Notes: generated from the letters alone by a model not told the origin. 64,000 nucleotides of DNA from Nocardiopsis ganjiahuensis DSM 45031 (GCF_000341085.1 NZ_ANBA01000011.1:310001-374000), one strand, 5' to 3'; counted from the stretch's first letter, positions 8,025-15,952 are shown. Numbers and translations are program-made.

Positions 8025-9824
8025 TCACCCGCGGGGCACCTCCTCGGGCGGGGCGCCTCTGGTGAGCGCCCAGTGCCGGGTCACCCCGATCTCCCTGAGG
8101 AACACGTGGTCGTGGCTGACCACGAGCAGTGCGCCCCGGTAGGCGTTGAGGGCCTCGGCGAGCCGGCGTTGGCTGTCCAGGTCCAGGTTGTTGGTGGGCT
8201 CGTCCAGGATCAGCAGGCGCGGTGGCACGTCCGCGAGCAGCAGGCGGGCCAGGCAGACCCGGAAGCGCTCACCGCCGGAGAGGTCGGCCGCCGACTGGTT
8301 CACCCGGTCGCCTCGGACCAGGAACCGGGCCAGGCCCGCCCGGATGGTCCGGGTGTCGGCAGAGGGTGCGGCGGAGCGCAGGTTGTCGAGCACGCTCAGC
8401 CCGTCGTCCAGGACGTCCAGCCGTTGCGGCAGGTAGCCGATCCGGCCGGTGACGTGCGCGACCCGCACGGGCGGGCCGTGGGCGACCGCCTCCCGGGTGT
8501 GTCCGGCCGCCTGATCGACGATCATGCGCAGAAGGGTGGTCTTGCCCGATCCGTTCGGGCCGGTCAGGGCCACCCGTTCGGGGCCGCGCAGGTACAGCCG
8601 CCCGCCCGCCGCCCGCACGGCGGCCTCTCCCGGGCCCGGTCCCGGGCCGGTACCGGTCGCCGCGGGGCCGCCCGACGCCTCACCCGGTTCCGTCTCGCGC
8701 GGTGGTTCCGGATCACGCAGTGCCCCCTCCTCCCGTTCCGGTGGATTCTCCTCCGACAGGCCCCGTTCCGAGCGGGTCAGCTCCAGGACGTCGTGTCCGG
8801 CCGGGACCTCGGTACCGGGCAGAGAGATCCGGATGGCGGCGTCGTCACGCACCGCGTCCTCGGCGCGGCCGAGGTCCTGCCGGGCCTCGGCGAGTTTCTC
8901 CTCCTGCATGATCCGGTGCTTGCCCGCCGAGACCTGGGCCTCGCGCCTGCGCTGGTTCATGATGACGCGCGGCTCGCGTTTGGTGTCGTACTTCTTCTTG
9001 CCGAAGCGGACCCTGCGGGCCAGCTTGACCTGCGCCTCGGCGAGCTGGCGCTTCTCCCTGCGCACGTCCGCCCCGGCGGCGCGGACCATCCGCCGGGCGG
9101 CCTCCTGCTCGACGGCGAGCTGCTCGGTGTAGGCGGTGAAGTTCCCTCCCCAGGTGCGTAGGCGGCCGTCGCGGAGTTCGGCGATCCGGTCGACCCGTTC
9201 CAGTAACTCGCGGTCGTGGCTGACCACGACCAGCACGCCGGGCCAGGACTCGACAGCCGCGTACAGACGGGACCGGGCCGGCCGGTCGAGGTTGTTGGTG
9301 GGTTCGTCGAGCAGGGTGACGGCTGGGCGGCGCAGGGCGATCCCGGCCAGGGCGGTCAGGACCGTCTCTCCCCCGGAGAGGGTGTCCACCCTCCGGTCCA
9401 GCGGGAAGCGGCCACCTGTGGGCAGCACGCCGAAGCGGTCGAGCTGGGCCAGAGCACGCTCCTCGATGTCCCAGTCCTCGCCGACGGCGGCGAAGTTGGC
9501 TTCGGTGGCCTCCCCCGCCTCGATGGCGTGCAGGGCCGCACGGACCCGGTCCACTCCGAGCAGTTCGGCGACAGTGCTACGGGTGGCCAGGGTCAGCGAC
9601 TGGTCGAGGTGGGCGACGTCCCCTCGAACGCTGATGCTGCCGGAGGTCGGGGAGAGACGCCCGGCAGCGAGTTCGAGCAGGGTGGACTTTCCGCTGCCGT
9701 TGCGGCCGAGCAGCCCGGTGCGTCCGGCGCTGAAGGCCGCGTCCAGGCCGGAGAGCGCGACGGTGCCGTCAGGCCAGGTCAGGCCGAGCCCGGTACAGAC
9801 GATGGCGTCTGGCGGATGGGTCAC
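8025..9824 (-). CDS. ABC-F ATPase (ribosome-associated, antibiotic-resistance type)
   Basis: A 599-residue soluble protein with two ATPase domains and no membrane segments, the ABC-F arrangement. Domain 1 has GRNGSGKST, LSGGE and LLDEPTNNLD; domain 2 has GPNGSGKTT, LSGGE and ILDEPTNNLD. The linker is basic and helical (around KLARRVRFGKKKYDTKRE), as expected for a ribosomal-site arm, and is followed by a Pro/Glu/Gly-rich insertion of about 50 residues. ABC-F proteins of this sort dislodge antibiotics from ribosomes or tune translation. GTG at 9824 has GGGAGG only 4 nt upstream. A leader ORF with a stronger ribosome site overlaps its start, and a divergent TetR gene lies beyond it. Whether it gives resistance is inference. 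Confidence 0.93.
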   Translation of the reverse strand: MTHPPDAIVCTGLGLTWPDGTVALSGLDAAFSAGRTGLLGRNGSGKSTLLELAAGRLSPTSGSISVRGDVAHLDQSLTLATRSTVAELLGVDRVRAALHAIEAGEATEANFAAVGEDWDIEERALAQLDRFGVLPTGGRFPLDRRVDTLSGGETVLTALAGIALRRPAVTLLDEPTNNLDRPARSRLYAAVESWPGVLVVVSHDRELLERVDRIAELRDGRLRTWGGNFTAYTEQLAVEQEAARRMVRAAGADVRREKRQLAEAQVKLARRVRFGKKKYDTKREPRVIMNQRRREAQVSAGKHRIMQEEKLAEARQDLGRAEDAVRDDAAIRISLPGTEVPAGHDVLELTRSERGLSEENPPEREEGALRDPEPPRETEPGEASGGPAATGTGPGPGPGEAAVRAAGGRLYLRGPERVALTGPNGSGKTTLLRMIVDQAAGHTREAVAHGPPVRVAHVTGRIGYLPQRLDVLDDGLSVLDNLRSAAPSADTRTIRAGLARFLVRGDRVNQSAADLSGGERFRVCLARLLLADVPPRLLILDEPTNNLDLDSQRRLAEALNAYRGALLVVSHDHVFLREIGVTRHWALTRGAPPEEVPRG

Positions 9825-9885
9825 AGGGCCTCCCGAAGGTGGTGGGGAACGGTTGAGGACGCAGGGTCGATCGACGCGGGCCCAT
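9769..9885 (-). CDS. Candidate leader ORF overlapping the ABC-F start
   Basis: A 38-codon frame beginning ATG at 9885 (MGPRRSTLRP...) has a consensus ribosome site (AAGGAGG, 8 nt upstream), better than that of the ABC-F gene. It runs out of frame across the ABC-F start at 9824 and stops at 9769, 53 bp inside that gene. The peptide is rich in Arg and Pro, residues at which ribosomes stall easily. Leader ORFs controlling antibiotic-inducible ABC-F genes are known in other bacteria; their presence here is inferred from position and ribosome site alone. Confidence 0.45.
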   Translation of the reverse strand: MGPRRSTLRPQPFPTTFGRPCDPSARRHRLYRARPDLA

Positions 9886-9912
9886 GGCGAACCCCTCCTT
9901 CAGGTGGACTGA

Positions 9913-9928
9913 TGCGACGGATGTCGCA
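9913..9928 (-). promoter_or_regulatory. Inverted repeat at the ABC-F transcription start region
   Basis: TGCGAC-GGAT-GTCGCA, perfect 6-base arms around 4 bases. It lies immediately downstream of a possible ABC-F -10 element, where a repressor would block initiation. It differs in sequence from the larger palindrome at 9956-9975, so it may bind another protein or fold in the leader RNA. Confidence 0.35.
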
Positions 9929-9956
9929 CTAGCAGAATGACACGCTTCCCCGTCAA
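9929..9956 (-). promoter_or_regulatory. Candidate ABC-F promoter
   Basis: On the minus strand a -35-like TTGACG (9951-9956) and a -10-like TGCTAG (9929-9934) are separated by 16 bases. The predicted start would leave a leader of about 100 nt containing the 38-codon leader ORF. The -35 touches the TetR palindrome. Confidence 0.4.
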
Positions 9957-9975
9957 ACGCAACTAGAGTTGCGTT
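9956..9975. promoter_or_regulatory. 20-bp perfect palindrome, TetR operator candidate
   Basis: AACGCAACT-AG-AGTTGCGTT is a perfect inverted repeat with 9-base arms. It ends at the base before the TetR ATG (9976) and abuts the ABC-F -35 element, so one repressor could silence both divergent genes. A TAGAGT -10-like hexamer lies inside it (9964-9969), only six bases before the ATG, which suggests a leaderless TetR transcript. Confidence 0.7.
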
Positions 9976-10608
9976 ATGAGTTCTCAGGAGTCCGCCCCGG
10001 GCAGCGCCCGCCCCGGCGGCCGCACCGCGCGCAACACCACCGCCGTCCTCCAGGCCACCCTCGACGAGCTGGGCGAACACGGGTACGGAGCGATCACCGT
10101 CGACCTCGTGGCCGCACGGTCCGGTGTCCACAAGGCCACCGTCTACCGCCGCTGGGGCGGCGTGGACGGACTGGTGCGCGCCGCACTGGACTGGTCGGCG
10201 GACCAGGACTGGGAGCCCGCTCGCACCGGTGGCCTGTACACGGACCTGCTGGCCCTGGCCGAGACGGTGGCGGAGGGTTTCACCGAGGCCCCCGAGCGGG
10301 AGGTGTCGGCCGCCGCGATCGCCGCCGCCTTCGAGTCCGGGGCCGTGGCCGACGCCCTGCACCGCTTCATGGCCGACCGGCACCGGCGCTCGGCCGTGGT
10401 GGTGACGGAGGCGATCGCCCGGGGCGAGCTCCCGGAGGGCACCGACCCGGAGGAGGTGGTGCGGTCGGCGGTCGCACCGGTCTACTACCGCCTGCTGGTC
10501 AGCCGCGAGCCGGTCTCCCCCGCCGATCTGCGCCGGACCGCGCGGATCACCGCCGACGCCGCCGCGGCCGGCGCCTTCGTCCCGGCCGCACCGGATCCGG
10601 CCCCCTGA
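9976..10608 (+). CDS. TetR-family transcriptional regulator
   Basis: A 210-residue regulator. The N-terminal helix-turn-helix (AITVDLVAARSGVHKATVYRRWG) is a standard TetR domain and the rest is an alpha-helical ligand-binding domain. It is divergent from the ABC-F gene and starts directly after a perfect 20-bp palindrome, the usual layout of a TetR autorepressor that also controls its divergent resistance gene. The inducer is unknown. Confidence 0.93.
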   Translation: MSSQESAPGSARPGGRTARNTTAVLQATLDELGEHGYGAITVDLVAARSGVHKATVYRRWGGVDGLVRAALDWSADQDWEPARTGGLYTDLLALAETVAEGFTEAPEREVSAAAIAAAFESGAVADALHRFMADRHRRSAVVVTEAIARGELPEGTDPEEVVRSAVAPVYYRLLVSREPVSPADLRRTARITADAAAAGAFVPAAPDPAP

Positions 10609-10700
10609 GCCCTCCTGGCGGAACGCCCCTGCCCCACTGCGGCCGCCCTCCGCACACCCCGCCGGGAAGCCCGACCCACGGGCCACGGCGCCAGGGCGCC

Positions 10701-10757
10701 CCGGCAGTCCGGCAGTCCGGCAGTCCGGCAGTCCGGCAGTCCGGCAGTCCGGCAGTC
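10701..10757. repeat. 8-bp tandem repeat, seven copies
   Basis: CCGGCAGT is repeated seven times without a mismatch (10701-10756), followed by one further base of the unit. It lies in the 282-bp gap between the TetR gene and the DrrA-like gene, upstream of an A/T-richer stretch (10797-10830). Perfect short repeats like this expand and contract by replication slippage and could vary spacing to the promoter. No coding role is apparent. Confidence 0.9.
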
Positions 10758-10850
10758 GATCGAACGCCGATCCGCCTGCGCGCACAAGGGGATCCAGAAA
10801 AACTTTAGCCCATAAGGAATTATCTGGGCCAGGCCACGCGTTCCCTTCTC

Positions 10851-10875
10851 CGTACGCCGTACTGTACGGGGTACG
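10851..10875. promoter_or_regulatory. Inverted repeat, operator candidate of the DrrAB-type operon
   Basis: Arms CGTACGCCGTAC and GTACGGGGTACG flank a single T (11 of 12 positions pair). A TACTGT -10-like hexamer overlaps the centre, and the DrrA-like ATG is 16 bp downstream. A related GTACG-based repeat lies ahead of the TetR gene at 12959, pointing to that protein as the likely repressor of both. Confidence 0.65.
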
Positions 10876-10890
10876 AACAGAAGGGATCCC

Positions 10891-11949
10891 ATGGCATCCG
10901 CACCCATACCGGCACGCTCCACCGCCGGCGCCCCCGTCACGCCCGCCGCCACCAGCACTCCCAGCGCCATCAGCGCGAGGGGGATCGGCCGGAGGTTCAA
11001 GAACACGTGGGCCCTGCGCGGGTTCGACCTCGAGGTCGGCCGGGGCACCGTCCACGGCCTGCTCGGACCCAACGGTGCCGGGAAGTCCACGGCGGTCCGC
11101 GTGCTCACCACCCTGCTCCGCCCGCACGAGGGCACCGCCGAGGTGGCCGGGCACGACGTGGCCGCCCAGGGCGCCCGGGTCCGCTACCGGATCGGGCTGG
11201 TCGGCCAGAACGCCGCCGTCGACGAGATCCTCAGCGGCCGCCAGAACCTGGAGCTCTTCGGCCGCCTCTACCACCTGGGCGTCCGCGCGGCCGCCCGCCG
11301 GGCCGACGAGCTCCTGGAGCGCTTCGGCCTGTCCGAGACCGGGAAACGCCCGGTCAGCACCTACTCGGGCGGGATGCGCCGCAGGCTCGACCTGGCCGCC
11401 GGAATGATCCTCAGTCCGCCCGTGATGTTCCTCGACGAACCCACCGTCGGCCTCGACCCGCGCGGTCGTGACGAGGTCTGGTCCGCCGTGCGCGACCTCG
11501 TCGACGGGGGCACGACCGTCCTGCTCACCACCCAGTACCTGGAGGAGGCCGACCAACTGGCCGACCGGATCTCGGTGATCGACGCCGGCCACGTGATCGC
11601 GGAGGGCACGCCCGCCGAGCTGAAGGCGAGGATCGGCGGGGACCGGATCGACGTGGTCCTGCGCGACGAGCACGCCCTGGCGGAGGCCGCCGCCCTGGTA
11701 GAAGGGGCCACCGGCCACACCGTGCGCACCGCCCCGCGGGAGCGGCGGCTCAGCACCGAGGTGGACGACCGCGCGGCCTCCCTGACCAGGGCGGTGCGCG
11801 CCCTGGACGAGGGCGGCGTGGCCGTGGCGGACGTGGTCCTGCGCAGCCCCAGCCTCGACGAGGTCTTCCTCCACCTGACCGGCCCCGACAGCGCGGCGAC
11901 CACCGGTCCGGCCCGACCCGACGAGAACACCACGGAGGCCCAGCGATGA
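10891..11949 (+). CDS. DrrA-like ABC exporter ATP-binding protein
   Basis: A 352-residue ATPase of the daunorubicin-resistance (DrrA) type. It has Walker A (GPNGAGKST), signature (YSGGMRRR), Walker B (VMFLDEPTVGLDPRGR) and switch region (LLTTQYLEEADQLADRI; Gln replaces the His, as is common in DrrA proteins). The C-terminal extension includes the SLDEVFLHLTG motif typical of DrrA. The ATG at 10891 is preceded by AAGGGA. Its stop overlaps the permease start (ATGA). It probably energises drug or lipid export. Confidence 0.95.
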   Translation: MASAPIPARSTAGAPVTPAATSTPSAISARGIGRRFKNTWALRGFDLEVGRGTVHGLLGPNGAGKSTAVRVLTTLLRPHEGTAEVAGHDVAAQGARVRYRIGLVGQNAAVDEILSGRQNLELFGRLYHLGVRAAARRADELLERFGLSETGKRPVSTYSGGMRRRLDLAAGMILSPPVMFLDEPTVGLDPRGRDEVWSAVRDLVDGGTTVLLTTQYLEEADQLADRISVIDAGHVIAEGTPAELKARIGGDRIDVVLRDEHALAEAAALVEGATGHTVRTAPRERRLSTEVDDRAASLTRAVRALDEGGVAVADVVLRSPSLDEVFLHLTGPDSAATTGPARPDENTTEAQR

Positions 11950-12827
11950 ACGACACCGACCGGACCCGCACGCCGCACACCGCCCCGGCCACCGCTCCGT
12001 CCGCCTTCCCGGCGCCGTCACCGCCGGCCGGACCCCTGTCCCGCCTGGGCTGGGCCGCCGCCGACGGCTGGACCGTGGCCCGGCGCGATGTCACCCACTG
12101 GCTGCGCCAGCCGTGGGAGCTGCTCTTCGGGCTGCTCTTCCCGGTCCTCATGGTGCTGATGTTCGTCTACCTGCTCGGCGGCGCCATGTCCGTGCCCGGC
12201 GGAGGGGACTACACCGAGTACCTGATGCCCGGCATGTTCGCGATGGTCATGGTGTTCGGCCTCGGGGAGACCGTCACCGCCGTGACCACCGACTCCGTCC
12301 GAGGCGTCACCGACCGGTTCCGCTCGATGCCGATGGCCGCCTCCGCCGTGGTGGTCGGCCGCTGTCTGGCGGACATGCTCCGGTCCACGGTCACCCTGGC
12401 CATCCTGATCGGGTTCGGGATGCTCGTGGGGTGGCAGTGGCACGGGAGCGCGGGCGCGGCCCTGGCCGGGTTCGGGCTGCTGCTTTTGCTGCGGTTCGCC
12501 CTGGTGTGGGTGGGGATCTACGTGGGTCTGCTCATGCGCGGACAGGGCGGGATCGCCGTCATCCAGACCCTGGAGTTCCCGATCGGTTTCCTGTCCAACG
12601 CGTTCGTGGCCACCGCGACCATGCCGGTGTGGCTGGGCGCGGTCGCGGACTGGAACCCGATGTCGTCCACCGTGGCGGCCGCGCGGGAACTGTTCGGCAA
12701 CCCGGCGGCGGGCGGGGACTCCTGGATCACCCAGAACCCGCTCCTGATGGCGGTGGTCTGGCCGCTGGTGCTGGTCGCGGTGTTCGCCCCCCTGTGCGTG
12801 CACCGGTACCGCAACCTCAGCGGCTGA
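11946..12827 (+). CDS. DrrB-like ABC-2 permease
   Basis: A 293-residue protein with a Pro/Thr-rich N-terminus of about 35 residues and about six membrane segments (for example LFGLLFPVLMVLMFVYLLGG). The EYLMPGMFAMVMVF and GVTDRFRSMPMA stretches are characteristic of DrrB-type permeases. It is translationally coupled to the ATPase and forms with it a two-gene exporter. Confidence 0.94.
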   Translation: MNDTDRTRTPHTAPATAPSAFPAPSPPAGPLSRLGWAAADGWTVARRDVTHWLRQPWELLFGLLFPVLMVLMFVYLLGGAMSVPGGGDYTEYLMPGMFAMVMVFGLGETVTAVTTDSVRGVTDRFRSMPMAASAVVVGRCLADMLRSTVTLAILIGFGMLVGWQWHGSAGAALAGFGLLLLLRFALVWVGIYVGLLMRGQGGIAVIQTLEFPIGFLSNAFVATATMPVWLGAVADWNPMSSTVAAARELFGNPAAGGDSWITQNPLLMAVVWPLVLVAVFAPLCVHRYRNLSG

Positions 12828-12902
12828 TCCCCGCCGCCGGCCTCCGGGATCGGAACCGGGGCGCCCCGGTTCCGGCCCCGGGCCGGGCCCGCGATCACCG
12901 GT

Positions 12903-12937
12903 CCGTACGGGCGTACACTGACCCGTACGCCCTACGG
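12903..12937. promoter_or_regulatory. Inverted repeat, operator candidate of the second TetR gene
   Basis: Inner arms GGGCGTAC (12909-12916) and GTACGCCC (12925-12932) flank 8 bases; outer CCGTA and TACGG extend it with one unpaired base. A TACACT -10-like hexamer (12914-12919) overlaps it. It shares GTACGCC/GGCGTAC half sites with the element at 10851-10875. Confidence 0.6.
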
Positions 12938-12958
12938 AACCAGTACCAGGACGGACCG

Positions 12959-13741
12959 ATGGCCCCGCAGCACAGCAAGAGTGGTGACCCCGCGCGCAGC
13001 CTGGCCCTGCTGTGGCGCACCCAGGAACCCGCGAGCCGCCGGCGCGGCAGGCCCGGACTGAGCGTGGACCGGATCGTGGCGGCCGCCACCGAGCTGGCCG
13101 ACGCCGAAGGGCTCGCCGCGCTCTCGATGCGCAGGGTCGCCGAGGCCCTGGGCGTGGGCACGATGTCGCTGTACACCTACGTCCCGGGCAAGGGTGAGCT
13201 CATCGACCTGATGGTCGACTCCGCCTACGCCGACCTGGACGCCGACGACCGCTCCGGCACCTGGCGGGAGCGCCTCCGCAGGATCGCGCACGCCAACCGC
13301 GCCCTCTACATCCGCCACCCCTGGATGCTCCAGACCGTCACCACGCGCCTGCTCGGCCCGAACCTCATCGCCAAGTACGACCACGAGCTCTCCGCCGTGG
13401 ACGGGCTGGGCCTGAGCGAGATCGAGATGGACTCCACGGTCAACCTGGTCAACGGTTACGTGGAGAGCACCGTGCGGCAGACCCTGGGCGCCGAACAGGT
13501 CGCCCGGGACTCCGGGATGGACGACGAACAGTGGTGGCGGACCTACGACCCGCTGCTGGCCGCGCTCGTGGACGACTCCCGGTACCCGACCGCCTCCCGG
13601 GTGGGCACCGCCGTCGGCAGCGCCCACCAGGCGGTCTACGACCCGGAGCACGAGTTCTCCTTCGGCCTGGAACGCGTCCTGGACGGCGTACAGGTCCTGG
13701 TCGACACCCGCTCCTCCGGCTCCGACCAGCGGGCGGGCTAG
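12959..13741 (+). CDS. TetR-family regulator of the DrrAB-type exporter
   Basis: A 260-residue protein. After a basic N-terminus with a SRRRGRPGLSVDRIV linker, the HTH (LSMRRVAEALGVGTMSLYTYVPGKGEL) and a long C-terminal ligand domain match the larger TetR proteins that sit beside drug exporters. The ATG at 12959 was chosen from the HTH position and the operator-like repeat 22 bp upstream. It is downstream of the exporter on the same strand but has its own promoter-like element, and probably represses the exporter and itself. Confidence 0.92.
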   Translation: MAPQHSKSGDPARSLALLWRTQEPASRRRGRPGLSVDRIVAAATELADAEGLAALSMRRVAEALGVGTMSLYTYVPGKGELIDLMVDSAYADLDADDRSGTWRERLRRIAHANRALYIRHPWMLQTVTTRLLGPNLIAKYDHELSAVDGLGLSEIEMDSTVNLVNGYVESTVRQTLGAEQVARDSGMDDEQWWRTYDPLLAALVDDSRYPTASRVGTAVGSAHQAVYDPEHEFSFGLERVLDGVQVLVDTRSSGSDQRAG

Positions 13742-13923
13742 GGAGTGTTCCGCGGATGCTTTCGGTGGGCTCGGCGCTTGCGCCGATGACTGTGAGCGGC
13801 CGTCCAGGCAATCTCTCGCCAGACGATGAACGAGGTCAGCCTGGGGTTGGCTGTCCTAGTGATATCGGCGCAGCGAGAGGCAGCCTGGTGGTCGCGAACC
13901 CGAAATGATCCAAGGAACACGAC
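13742..13923 (-). other. Intergenic segment, possible gene remnant
   Basis: This 182-bp gap is visibly lower in GC than its surroundings. On the minus strand an open frame of about 60 codons (13738-13920) contains stretches such as RLTSFIVWREIAWTA and a basic C-terminus, which look like the tail of a former protein, perhaps a transposase. No start, ribosome site or terminal repeats are evident. I cannot assign a family. Confidence 0.3.
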
Positions 13924-14460
13924 CTAGCCCAGCTCCTCGGAGATGGCGATCTCCAGTTCGTGCTCGGTCATGGCACCCGGGACGGTGGTGTGGGTGCCGT
14001 CGGGGCTGATGAAGACCAGCGTGGGCGGGCTGATCACCCCGAACCCGGCCCAGATGAGGCCGTCGGCGTCGATGACGTTGGTCATCGCGTCGAGCCCGTG
14101 GGTCATCTCGAAGTCCAGGAGGTCGTCGGGTTCGCCGCGGCCGGCCACCCCGTGGAACTCGATGTCGTCGTGGTTGTCGGCGGCGGCCAGTACCAGGGGC
14201 GCCTGGGGGACGCACTCGACACAGTCGGCGGACCAGAACCAGAGGACTGCGGACACCTGGTCCAGGCTCTCGCCGTCGAACTCCTCGCCCCAGGTGGTCT
14301 CCGCCTGGAAGGACAGGGCGCGGTTGATCTCCTCGGACGCTTCGGGGGCGGGGGTGACCGCGTTGGCGGTGTCCTCGGGGTCGCTCCCACAGGCCGTGAG
14401 CGCGAGGCCGACGGCCATGGTCGCGGTCAACACGGTCGTACGATTTACCGTGATGCCCAT
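13924..14460 (-). CDS. Thioredoxin-fold lipoprotein (TlpA/DsbE-like)
   Basis: A 178-residue protein with a signal peptide ending in a lipobox (LTAC, Cys24), so it should be anchored outside the membrane. The thioredoxin-type active site is [10 protein letters not shown] (C80 and C83) and a cis-Pro loop follows later ([13 protein letters not shown]). Such proteins catalyse disulfide exchange or reduce partner proteins in the envelope. It stands alone, downstream of the PaiB-like gene on the same strand. The redox partner is unknown. Confidence 0.88.
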   Translation of the reverse strand: MGITVNRTTVLTATMAVGLALTACGSDPEDTANAVTPAPEASEEINRALSFQAETTWGEEFDGESLDQVSAVLWFWSADCVECVPQAPLVLAAADNHDDIEFHGVAGRGEPDDLLDFEMTHGLDAMTNVIDADGLIWAGFGVISPPTLVFISPDGTHTTVPGAMTEHELEIAISEELG

Positions 14461-14584
14461 TTCTGCACCTCAATGTGGAATTGGAAGGGGGGTGTGCCAC
14501 GGGCCGGAGACTTATTGGCCCGGCGCGCGGCAGAAAGCAGTATGCACCCAAATCACAATGGGGTCATCCTTCACAAGTACAACA

Positions 14585-15235
14585 TCATCCCCGCTTCTCC
14601 CAGGGGCCGACGGCCTTGATCCGCCGCCGCTGCCGGTCGGCCGCCCCGGCGTCCCGTCCGCCCCGTCCGGTGAGCCGGTCGGCGACGTCCTCGCGCAGGG
14701 CCACCGGCCGGTGGTCGTCGTACTTGAACTTGGCGGCGGCCTCCACCACGTGCAGGACCAGCCCGCGGATCCCGGAGAGCATCCGGCCGTAGGGCGGGCC
14801 GTCCGGGGTGACCTCGGCGTGGTCGCCCTCGGGCTGGAAGTGGGCGAGCTGGCGGGTGAGGAGCTCGGCCTTGGCGGCCGGGTCGTCCACGAGTTCGGCC
14901 CGGCAGGTGAACCGCACCGCCGAGTAGTAGCTGGTGGGGACCCCGTCGAGGGGGTCCGTTCCGGACCGGGCACGCCAGGGGCCGGGCACGAAGGCGTAGT
15001 CGTCGATCACCGTGAAGGTGACCGGGTCGCCGTCACCCAGCGCCTGCCACACCGGGTTCGGACGGGCCAGGTGGACCAGGAGGGCGCCGGAAACCGGTGC
15101 CGCGTGGGTCGGCACGACCACGGGCGGACCGCCGTCGAACCCGTTGACGGCGAGCTGACCGAAATCGCGCCCCTCGGCGATCCACCCCCGCCACTCGCCC
15201 TCGTCGACCGCCGCGTCCCACGGGTGGATGAGCAT
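14585..15235 (-). CDS. PaiB-like FMN-binding protein
   Basis: A 216-residue protein resembling the PaiB family of FMN-binding split-barrel proteins. Matching regions include the N-terminus (MLIHPWDA), [37 protein letters not shown] and the C-terminal [17 protein letters not shown]...QRRRIKAV. PaiB itself was described as a repressor of sporulation and protease genes in Bacillus; here the role is open (flavin-dependent detoxification is equally likely). Its ribosome site GGAGGT lies within the large inverted repeat at 15238-15290. Confidence 0.85.
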   Translation of the reverse strand: MLIHPWDAAVDEGEWRGWIAEGRDFGQLAVNGFDGGPPVVVPTHAAPVSGALLVHLARPNPVWQALGDGDPVTFTVIDDYAFVPGPWRARSGTDPLDGVPTSYYSAVRFTCRAELVDDPAAKAELLTRQLAHFQPEGDHAEVTPDGPPYGRMLSGIRGLVLHVVEAAAKFKYDDHRPVALREDVADRLTGRGGRDAGAADRQRRRIKAVGPWEKRG

Positions 15236-15237
15236 GA

Positions 15238-15290
15238 GAAGACCTCCGGAATAAATATGCGCAATACTACATATTATTCCGAAGGTCTTC
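15238..15290 (-). promoter_or_regulatory. 53-bp A/T-rich inverted repeat containing the ribosome site of the PaiB-like gene
   Basis: Left arm 15238-15258 and right arm 15271-15290 pair over about 20 positions with one mismatch and one extra base (GAAGACCT.CGGAAT..ATAT against its complement), enclosing 12 bases. It begins 2 bp upstream of the PaiB-like ATG and buries its GGAGGT ribosome site. In RNA it would fold into a long hairpin; in DNA it could be a dimeric operator. It is strikingly A/T-rich for this genome. Confidence 0.75.
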
Positions 15291-15313
15291 CAGGGATTTT
15301 CCTGTGCGTGAGG

Positions 15314-15952
15314 TCAGCGGGGCAGTGCCGCGGCCTCACGGGCGAGTGCGGTGACCTCGTCCCAGCGCCCCTCCGCGACCAGGGAGGCGGGGGTCAGCCA
15401 GCTGCCGCCCACGCAGCCCACGTTCGGCAGCGCGAGGTAGTCCGGAGCGCTCTCGGCGGTGATGCCGCCGGTCGGGCAGAACCGGATCCCGGGCAGCGGT
15501 CCGGTGAGGGACTTGAGGAACCTCGCCCCGCCGGAGGCCTCCGCCGGGAAGAACTTGAGTTCGGTCAGGCCCAGCTCCATCAGCGCCATCGCCTCGGACA
15601 CCGTGGCCACCCCCGGCAGGGCGGGCAGGCCGGTGTCGGCCAGCGCCCGGGCCAGCGCCGGGGTGCACCCGGGGCTGACCAGGAAGCGCGACCCCGCCTT
15701 CGCGGCGGCCTCGGCCTGCTCGCCGTTGACGACGGTGCCCGCGCCCACCACGGCCTCGGGCACCTCCTGGGCGATCCGCTCGATCGCGTCCAGGGCCGCC
15801 GGGGTCCGCAGGGTCACCTCGATGCCGGGCAGACCGCCCGCCACCAGGGCACGGGCCAGCGGCACGGCGTGCTCGACGTCCTCGACCACCACCACGGGCA
15901 TCACCGGGGCGAGGTCGAGGACGTCCGCGCCGGAGCGGGGGATCGTCGTCAT
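15314..15952 (-). CDS. eda: 2-keto-3-deoxy-6-phosphogluconate aldolase
   Basis: A 212-residue enzyme that splits KDPG into pyruvate and glyceraldehyde-3-phosphate, the last step of the Entner-Doudoroff pathway. The Schiff-base lysine is K133 in ELKFFPAE and the catalytic glutamate is E45 in GIEVTLRT; both numbers match the E. coli enzyme. GAGTV and CPTGGI motifs are present. ATG at 15952 is preceded by GGAGA; a TTG 12 bases upstream is a weaker start. It is third in the zwf-edd-eda operon, 71 bp after edd. Confidence 0.97.
   Translation of the reverse strand: MTTIPRSGADVLDLAPVMPVVVVEDVEHAVPLARALVAGGLPGIEVTLRTPAALDAIERIAQEVPEAVVGAGTVVNGEQAEAAAKAGSRFLVSPGCTPALARALADTGLPALPGVATVSEAMALMELGLTELKFFPAEASGGARFLKSLTGPLPGIRFCPTGGITAESAPDYLALPNVGCVGGSWLTPASLVAEGRWDEVTALAREAAALPR

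Noticed and set aside
10701-10757. Short tandem repeats resembling a CRISPR array
   Set aside because: The unit is 8 bp with no spacers and no cas genes are nearby; it is a simple microsatellite.
8025-13741. Antibiotic biosynthetic gene cluster, suggested by ABC-F, DrrAB-type and TetR genes
   Set aside because: No polyketide, peptide, terpene or glycosyl-transfer enzymes are present; these are stand-alone resistance-type loci.
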